From: Ignavibacteria bacterium
GTDB lineage: Bacteria; Bacteroidota; Ignavibacteria; Ignavibacteriales; Ignavibacteriaceae
Length of the DNA stretch: 9,906 nt
Direction of reading: 5' to 3'
Assembly: GCA_029863735.1 (NCBI GenBank)
Contig: JAOTUT010000037.1
Location: 1-9,906 of the forward strand
Shown here: positions 5,615-9,906 of the stretch, one piece after another
Numbering within the stretch: the stretch's first letter is position 1
Layout: every line of letters begins with the position of its first letter
Notes under the pieces: generated by a model
What the model was told of the DNA's origin: nothing
What the model saw: only the letters and a program-made list of their open reading frames with translations
The model's database searches: none
Translations under genes and position numbers: made by a program

Positions 5615-6568
5615 CTATTTACTCAAAAATTCTCTTATCAAAGCAAAAAGCACAGCAGGTTCTTCTACTTGTGGATTATGACCACTTTCTTCAAACATAA
5701 AAAACTCAGCCTGTGGACAATACATTTTGAATTGAAGCATCATCCACGGAACAGCTACACGATCATAGCGTCCTCCGTAAATAAGTACGGGCATATTTAG
5801 ATCTTTTAATTCTTTCCTGTAATCAAAAGTCCCGATATTGTTTGTAAGTTCAAAGTCCCCATCCTTGCCAACCATTTGATAATACAATTTTTTGTTTGTG
5901 GGGTATGGATATGGTTTCCTTCCGCTGGGTTTAAAATACTCCGGATTGTATGCATACAAAAAACCATAAGGTACTCGGTCGTAAATTTCATAGTGTGTCT
6001 TATCACTTGAAACAGCACCCTGCTCTCTTACTTTCATCAGCTCTTCCCAGACTTCAGGATAATTTGTTTTTATTTCGTGATTGGAATTATCACAGTTTTC
6101 CTGCCACATAAGGTAACTATGAAAAGAATTTGCTAATATTAAGTGCGAAACATTTTCGGGATATTTAATTGCATAGCCCTGTGCAACCACTCCGCCATAA
6201 GAATGTCCTAAAATATTAATTGTAGAAAAACCCATAGCTTTTCGTAAACCTTCCAGATCTTCAATATCCCTCTCTAAAGAATATTCAATAACATTTTTAG
6301 CAGTATCAGACTTACCTCTTCCAAAGGCATCGTAATAAACCAATGTATTTGTTGTTGAAAGTGAATCGAACCATCTTAAACCATAATGTGTGCCTCCAGG
6401 ACCACCGGCAATAAAAAATATTGGATCACCTTTTCCAAAACTAACAGTCCAGAGTTTTGCACCATTTATCTCAAAATATTTCCCGTCCGTTTCGCTATCG
6501 GGAAATGTCTGTCCGAAGATGGTTACACTAATTATAAATGTAAAAATAATTGTTAAGAAGGATTTCAT
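5615..6568 (-). CDS. periplasmic S33-type alpha/beta hydrolase (proline iminopeptidase-like)
   Basis: A 317-residue protein with a signal peptide ending near IFGQ (residue 20), hence probably periplasmic or secreted. It has the alpha/beta-hydrolase plan of the prolyl aminopeptidase (S33) family: AGGPGG oxyanion-hole motif (54-59), nucleophile elbow GHSYGG with Ser123, acid Asp269 in GGRYDRVAVP, and His297 in ESGHNP. Such enzymes release N-terminal residues, often Pro, from peptides, but close relatives act as esterases or amidases, so the substrate is open. The start ATG follows AAGGTGA closely. It begins 17 bases after the thioredoxin-like gene on the same strand, almost certainly the same operon. 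The shared export and tight spacing suggest a joint cell-envelope task, though none can be named. Confidence 0.88.
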   Translation of the reverse strand: MKSFLTIIFTFIISVTIFGQTFPDSETDGKYFEINGAKLWTVSFGKGDPIFFIAGGPGGTHYGLRWFDSLSTTNTLVYYDAFGRGKSDTAKNVIEYSLERDIEDLEGLRKAMGFSTINILGHSYGGVVAQGYAIKYPENVSHLILANSFHSYLMWQENCDNSNHEIKTNYPEVWEELMKVREQGAVSSDKTHYEIYDRVPYGFLYAYNPEYFKPSGRKPYPYPTNKKLYYQMVGKDGDFELTNNIGTFDYRKELKDLNMPVLIYGGRYDRVAVPWMMLQFKMYCPQAEFFMFEESGHNPQVEEPAVLFALIREFLSK

Positions 6569-6585
6569 GATTCACCTTAGGATGT

Positions 6586-7131
6586 TTACTTCAAAAGTGT
6601 TTTGATTTCTTGTTCTAATCTTCCCGCCCATACATCGCTAAATCCATAACTGTTCCGGATAACTTCTACTATACCATTCCGGTTTATAATAATTTCAATT
6701 GGAAGTCCCTCAACGTTTTTGATAGAAGGGAAAACGTTCTCAAAATTTTTAGGAGTCCCGCCATCCATAACAAGATAATTAATCTCGTATTCATCTATGA
6801 AACTTTGCAGCTGTTCTTTTCTGAAATCTGTTTCCTCACTGAACTCAAATGCAATTGCCAGAACAACAAGTCCATCGTTGTAATATCCCTGTTGAAGTTC
6901 AATCAATGTAGGTATTTCTGAAATACAGGGCGGGCACCAGGTGCCCCAGAGAGTTATATAAATAACTTTTCCAACAAATATTGTATCATTTGAGGTTACA
7001 GTATTTCCGTAGAGATCAGTCACACTAAACTGGAGTTTATCACCTTCAATACTCGGTTCATTGCTCTGTGCAAAAAGAGAAGCTGAAATAGCAACATTTA
7101 GAATAAATATGTAAACAAATCTATTATTCAT
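6586..7131 (-). CDS. TlpA/ResA-like exported thioredoxin
   Basis: A thioredoxin-fold disulfide oxidoreductase of the TlpA/ResA type. I prefer the ATG at 7131 (181 residues) to the one at 7179 (197), because MNNRFVYIFILNVAISASLF starts a clean signal peptide ending in Ala-Gln, whereas the upstream ATG adds a polar extension and overlaps a palindrome. Numbered from 7179, the active site is WCPPC (Cys82, Cys85) and the cis-Pro loop is VEGLP (Pro160). It likely works in the periplasm, reducing disulfides or supporting cytochrome or envelope protein maturation; the partner is unknown. No strong Shine-Dalgarno is seen for either start. It is first gene of a two-gene operon with the hydrolase. Confidence 0.88.
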   Translation of the reverse strand: MNNRFVYIFILNVAISASLFAQSNEPSIEGDKLQFSVTDLYGNTVTSNDTIFVGKVIYITLWGTWCPPCISEIPTLIELQQGYYNDGLVVLAIAFEFSEETDFRKEQLQSFIDEYEINYLVMDGGTPKNFENVFPSIKNVEGLPIEIIINRNGIVEVIRNSYGFSDVWAGRLEQEIKTLLK

Positions 7132-7177
7132 AAGATCAGGGATTCTCTCAGGTAAGATAATACTTTTCCCAATTGTC

Positions 7178-7198
7178 ATGCTGAATTTATTTCAGCAT
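7178..7198. repeat. perfect inverted repeat upstream of the thioredoxin gene
   Basis: ATGCTGAA and TTCAGCAT are perfect eight-base arms with a TTTAT loop, 47 bases before the preferred thioredoxin start. Placement next to the operon start suits an operator or a leader hairpin. The alternative ATG at 7179 would lie inside its arm, which argues against that start. Confidence 0.55.
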
Positions 7199-7286
7199 CT
7201 TAATTTGTAAATTGATGAGATTCTGATACCAGTTAAGGATGACTGTACGAAATGTGTAATCACTATTATTGATTTTCAAAGTAATC

Positions 7287-7377
7287 ATTCCAGCGAAGTC
7301 TGGAATCAGATGGCAAAAGATTATGGACTTGACCGTAAACGAACTCGCCGGAATGACATGGAGTGTCACACTTAGTT
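7287..7377. repeat. REP-like repeats, second copy of the 5468-5527 element
   Basis: ATTCCAG and CTGGAAT (7287-7306) are perfect seven-base arms around CGAAGT. Just after, 7319-7377 aligns with 5468-5527 (GATTnTGGACT..., ...CGCCnGAATGACA, ...GTGTCACACT) at roughly four-fifths identity with one indel. The inner palindrome is intact in the 5468 copy and decayed here. Confidence 0.65.
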
Positions 7378-7609
7378 CATCGAAGTGTCGAGGGCGACAG
7401 TATGAAGTTTGATTCCCTCGACTAAGCTCGGGATTGTAATGATATCACAAGTATAATTTCAAAGAAAAATCCTAGTTAACTTGTCTACTCGCCTCGCGGC
7501 TAGGTCGGGGCCGTCAGGCAGGCTTTCATGGGCAGAGAATTCAGTTTCATAACTCCTAACACCTTTTTTTAATTCAGTGGTTTTCCCACATAAAATATTC
7601 TATTAATGA

Positions 7610-7833
7610 TTATAAAATCAATTTTCCTGATGAAACAAATTTATAAACTTGCAACTTCGCTTTTATTAGTCTACCTTATGGTTGTCCTGCAGAAGAAAAT
7701 TAAGATAAAAGTGAACTTCGTAAAAAACCTCTTCATCTAATCCTAACTTTTTATACAGTGTCAATCAAACCGGTACAGTTTATTTCATTGTCTTAAGCCG
7801 GTCCATCATTATCAAATTTAAAAGGAGAACAAA
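7610..7833 (+). promoter_or_regulatory. conserved 5' leader of RRM gene 2 (copy 2)
   Basis: Partner of 1051-1274: 208 of 224 positions match with no gap, and 7682-7773 is identical. Outside that block the differences cluster on both sides, six upstream and ten downstream. The proposed promoter elements (TTG at 7649-7651, TAccTTaTG at 7672-7680) are fully retained. It ends with AAGGAG at 7822-7827. In this copy the conserved open frame has an ATG at 7606 and a stop at 7738-7740. No strong long hairpin is obvious by eye in the identical block, which is A/U-rich and could be a binding target for the RRM protein itself; that is inference. Confidence 0.75.
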
Positions 7834-8106
7834 ATGAATATTTATGTCGGCAACTTAGCCCAGAATGTACAGGAAACAGACCTGGACACACTCTTTTCCC
7901 AGCACGGGAAAGTAGAAAGTGTAAAGATTATACAGGATATGTATACCAAGACCTCAAAAGGTTTCGGTTTCGTTGAAATGCCAGAAAAGGATGAAGCTCA
8001 AAAAGCACTTGATACGCTGAACACGTATGAGCTTAAAGGAAAGAGACTCGTTGTTAACGAAGCAAGACCTCAGAAGTCAAGAGGAAGCAGCGATAGAAGA
8101 TATTAA
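7834..8106 (+). CDS. RRM-domain RNA-binding protein, copy 2
   Basis: A 90-residue single-RRM protein, paralogous to the one at 1275. RNP2 (IYVGNL, 3-8) and RNP1 (KGFGFVEM, 42-49) are identical in both. Differences gather after RNP1 (residues 50-53), around 61-65, and in the Arg/Ser/Gly tail (residues 80-86), so RNA contact chemistry is retained while specificity or partner contacts may differ. An AAGGAG site precedes the ATG. It probably binds single-stranded RNA in the cytosol, acting as an RNA chaperone or regulator. Its position 337 bases before a RhlE-like helicase on the same strand suggests related physiology, such as RNA handling in the cold, though the gap and hairpin between them argue against one simple operon. 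Confidence 0.95.
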   Translation: MNIYVGNLAQNVQETDLDTLFSQHGKVESVKIIQDMYTKTSKGFGFVEMPEKDEAQKALDTLNTYELKGKRLVVNEARPQKSRGSSDRRY

Positions 8107-8443
8107 TTCTTAATTCCCTTTCTTCTCCCTTCACGGCACGGCTGTGACGGCAAAGGTGAGAGATTGATTCTCCGAGTTTATCCCGATGAATATCGGGGCT
8201 CGCAATGACAATGGAACAGCTTCTTCGCTTCACTAAAGCAACTATCAACCTGCAACTGTATTAGTTTGAGTTGTTAGTTAAATAGTGTAACTTAACACAG
8301 TTGATTTTTAAAATAGGCCTTCGTTCATACATTTCTGATCGCACCGTTTTACAAATCTTAATTTATTAACCCGCTGTAAAGACATTTCTGTTCTAATTAG
8401 ACCGTGAAATAGTTTTCTTACGGCAAATTAAACAGAAAGATAT
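8107..8443. other. spacer between RRM gene 2 and the helicase
   Basis: I see no gene. It starts with the RRM 3' hairpin (8128-8150) and a dispersed-repeat tail, including CCCGAT-GAAT-ATCGGG near 8182-8197 and 'ctcgcaatgacaatgg'. From about 8250 it is AT-rich and should contain the helicase promoter; I could not pick a confident one. There is a weak GTGT/ACAC dyad near 8286-8299. Confidence 0.5.
8128..8150 (+). terminator. hairpin after RRM gene 2, possible terminator
   Basis: The arms CCTTCACGGC and GCTGTGACGG pair around an ACG loop with one T-C mismatch and one G-T pair. It starts 22 bases after the stop codon, the same spacing as the hairpin after RRM gene 1. The conserved 'ttcttaattc' between stop and hairpin shows the 3' ends share ancestry. 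No T-run follows, so it may protect the 3' end rather than terminate. Confidence 0.5.
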
Positions 8444-9709
8444 ATGTCATTCGAAAAACTGAATCTTATTCAGCCGTTACAAACGGCTCTATCCAATGAA
8501 GGTTATACAATACCTACACCAATCCAGATACAGGCAATTCCTGTTATTCTTGATAGAAAAGACCTGATTGGCTGTGCGCAGACCGGCACAGGCAAAACAG
8601 CAGCGTTCGCTGTTCCAATTCTGCAAATTCTTAGTGCGGAAAGAGAATCCCGCAAATCAAAAAGAATAATTAAATCTCTAATCCTAACCCCAACCAGAGA
8701 GCTTGCTCTTCAAATAAGTGAAAGCTTTAAAGCATACGGAAAACACACAGGCCTGAAGAATACAGTTGTGTTCGGCGGAGTTTCTCAAAGAGCACAAACA
8801 ATGAAACTTAGAGAAGGAGTAGATATTCTCATCGCCACACCGGGAAGACTTCTCGATCTAATAAACCAGAAATACATAAGTCTTAATAGCATAAAAATAT
8901 TTGTGCTTGATGAAGCTGATCGTATGCTGGATATGGGATTTATTAACGATGTTAAAAAAATAATTGAAAAACTGCCAGCAAAAAGACAGACTCTATTGTT
9001 CTCTGCAACTATGCCTTCGGAAATTACAAAGCTGGCAAATTCAATTCTAATTAATCCGGTAAAGATTGAAGTCTCTCCTGAACAAAAAACAGTTGAAGCC
9101 GTTAATCAGGCTGTTTACTTTGTTACTAAAGGAGATAAAAAGAAACTACTCATTCATATTTTGAAAAATGAAAACATTGAATCAGCACTAGTATTTACAA
9201 GGACAAAACGAAGTGCAGATGTAGTCACGAGAGTTTTAAATGATGCTAAAATACACGCGGATTCAATTCACGGAAACAAATCACAGCAGGCTAGACAGCG
9301 TGCGCTAAACAATTTTAAATTGAACAAAACTAAAGTGCTTGTCGCGACCGATATTGCAGCACGCGGAATTGATATCGAAAAATTATCACACGTGGTTAAT
9401 TATGATATTCCCGAATTCGCTGAAGCTTACATTCATCGAATTGGTCGCACAGCCAGAGCTGGTCTGGGAGGAACGGCTCTTTCATTCTGTGATCCTGAGG
9501 AAATTTCTTACCTAAGCTCTATTAACCGACTTATAAAACAACCTATTTCGGTTATAGCTGATCATCCTTATAAAATGCTTGATATAAAAGCTGGCGAGAA
9601 TCCTGCAGCACAAAATAATTTTGGCAGGAGAACCGGTTCTTTTGGCTTTGGAAAAAGTTCGAGAAACCGCTCGGGCAGAAGCTTCCGCAAGTTTAAAGCA
9701 AAAAGTTAA
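8444..9709 (+). CDS. rhlE: DEAD-box ATP-dependent RNA helicase, RhlE-like
   Basis: A 421-residue cytosolic RNA helicase with the full motif set: Q motif (PTPIQIQ, 24-30), motif I AQTGTGKT (45-52), Ia PTRELA (83-88), Ib ATPGR (131-135), DEAD (156-159), III SAT (187-189), IV LVFTRTK (249-255), V ATDIAARGID (301-310) and VI HRIGRTARAG (331-340). The short basic Gly/Arg/Ser/Phe-rich tail after about residue 390 is typical of RhlE-type enzymes and likely adds non-specific RNA binding. RhlE-like helicases remodel RNA structure and assist ribosome assembly and RNA decay, often at low temperature. The ATG has only a weak AGAAAG upstream. A neighbouring RRM gene supports an RNA-handling context. No key residue is missing. 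Whether it is RhlE or another close DEAD-box subgroup is the only doubt. Confidence 0.95.
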   Translation: MSFEKLNLIQPLQTALSNEGYTIPTPIQIQAIPVILDRKDLIGCAQTGTGKTAAFAVPILQILSAERESRKSKRIIKSLILTPTRELALQISESFKAYGKHTGLKNTVVFGGVSQRAQTMKLREGVDILIATPGRLLDLINQKYISLNSIKIFVLDEADRMLDMGFINDVKKIIEKLPAKRQTLLFSATMPSEITKLANSILINPVKIEVSPEQKTVEAVNQAVYFVTKGDKKKLLIHILKNENIESALVFTRTKRSADVVTRVLNDAKIHADSIHGNKSQQARQRALNNFKLNKTKVLVATDIAARGIDIEKLSHVVNYDIPEFAEAYIHRIGRTARAGLGGTALSFCDPEEISYLSSINRLIKQPISVIADHPYKMLDIKAGENPAAQNNFGRRTGSFGFGKSSRNRSGRSFRKFKAKS

Positions 9710-9740
9710 ATAAACTCAATAAATAATTGTACGAATTAAA

Positions 9741-9784
9741 TGTCATTCCGGCGATCCCGTTTCGGGAGCGTCCGGAATCTGACA
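9741..9784. terminator. large hairpin between convergent genes, possible bidirectional terminator
   Basis: TGTCA, TTCCGG and a nearly matching CGATCCCG pair with CGGGAGCG, CCGGAA and TGACA around a TTT loop, with one mismatch and a small bulge. It sits 31 bases after the helicase stop and 13 bases past the stop of the converging gene, so it can serve both. It shares the ATTCCgg...ccGGAAT frame of the repeats at 2314 and 7287. There is no strong T-run. Confidence 0.55.
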
Positions 9785-9796
9785 CCAGCCATCAAT

Positions 9797-9906
9797 CTAC
9801 TTAATTAATCCCTGACGGTTTTTTTCATCCTGTTTTGCTCTTTTAGCTGCTTTTTTTTCCGCCTTTGATTTTTGAGGTTTTTTCTTATCCGATTTTTTTT
9901 GGATCA
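9797..9906 (-). CDS. C-terminal end of a Lys/Ala-rich protein (partial)
   Basis: A minus-strand frame enters from the right edge and stays open for 35 complete codons to a TAG at 9799-9797. The visible end contains KKAAKRAKQDEKN and finishes RQGLIK. Such a strongly basic Lys/Ala/Glu/Gln tail is common as a disordered or RNA/ribosome-contacting extension, or as a coiled coil, but the protein cannot be identified from it. Poly-A runs alone can keep a frame open in AT-rich DNA, so this is a moderate call. It converges on the helicase gene across the hairpin at 9741-9784. Confidence 0.5.
   Translation of the reverse strand, partial: IQKKSDKKKPQKSKAEKKAAKRAKQDEKNRQGLIK

Larger units (their letters stand above)
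7180..7833. other. long gene-free spacer with repeats and RRM leader copy 2
   Basis: No standard protein gene is supported in these 654 bases. From left to right it holds the thioredoxin operon's upstream dyad, REP-like repeats at 7287-7377, further degraded foldable repeats up to about 7540 (including an ATTCCC/GGGAT pair near 7411-7435), an AT-rich patch near 7560-7600, and the conserved RRM leader from 7610. The short minus-strand frame at 7187-7369 runs through the repeats and is not convincing. Confidence 0.6.

Noticed and set aside
5531..5800. An 89-codon plus-strand frame
   Set aside because: It reads through repeat DNA and then antisense to the hydrolase C-terminus that holds the catalytic His; it has no supporting signal.
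5806..6605. Short frames at 5806-6018 (minus) and 6390-6605 (plus)
   Set aside because: Both overlap the hydrolase gene in other frames and show no family features or ribosome sites.
7187..7369. A 60-codon minus-strand frame upstream of the thioredoxin gene
   Set aside because: It is composed largely of REP-like repeat sequence and has no ribosome site or recognisable pattern.
8054..8248. A 64-codon minus-strand frame
   Set aside because: It overlaps the 3' end of RRM gene 2 and its hairpin repeat, so it is explained by those.

Overview
This is an AT-rich chromosomal segment from a bacterium of the Bacteroidetes/Ignavibacteria (FCB) type. That placement is an inference. It rests on small stand-alone RRM proteins, export signals ending in a typical '-AQ' or '-GQ' cleavage context, a gene with no visible Shine-Dalgarno, and many short foldable intergenic repeats. 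No rRNA, tRNA, CRISPR array, transposase or phage gene is visible.

Layout from left to right. The window opens with the first codons of a minus-strand gene behind a strong ribosome binding site (1-23), then a gene-free spacer. A YidB-family (DUF937) gene follows on the minus strand (462-860), with a textbook terminator at 416-437. On the plus strand come RRM gene 1 (1275-1547) with a long leader and a small exported protein of unknown function (1709-2221). On the minus strand lie a PF01637-like AAA ATPase (2414-3541) preceded by a dense TTACGT inverted-repeat cluster, and an ArnT/PMT-type membrane glycosyltransferase (3620-5176, TTG start). After a repeat-rich spacer there is a two-gene minus-strand operon: a TlpA-like thioredoxin (6586-7131) followed by a periplasmic S33-type alpha/beta hydrolase (5615-6568). 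A second repeat-rich spacer leads into RRM gene 2 (7834-8106) and a RhlE-like DEAD-box helicase (8444-9709), both on the plus strand. The window ends inside the Lys/Ala-rich C-terminus of a converging minus-strand gene.

The most interesting feature is the duplicated RRM cassette. The two RRM genes are 6,559 bases apart and share about 224 bases of ungapped 5' sequence containing a 92-base block with no difference. Their coding regions differ at 48 of 273 positions (about 82% identity). A leader more conserved than the protein it precedes suggests a cis-acting RNA or promoter element, perhaps autoregulatory or cold-responsive, or a conserved small ORF that lies in the same stretch, or recent gene conversion. 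With the nearby RhlE-like helicase, the RRM genes look like an RNA-remodelling, cold-adaptation type neighbourhood. Both RRM genes are also followed by related hairpins, so the duplication probably covered leader, gene and 3' hairpin.

Most other intergenic space is filled with short dispersed palindromic repeats of several families, which resemble REP-like elements and may double as terminators between genes.
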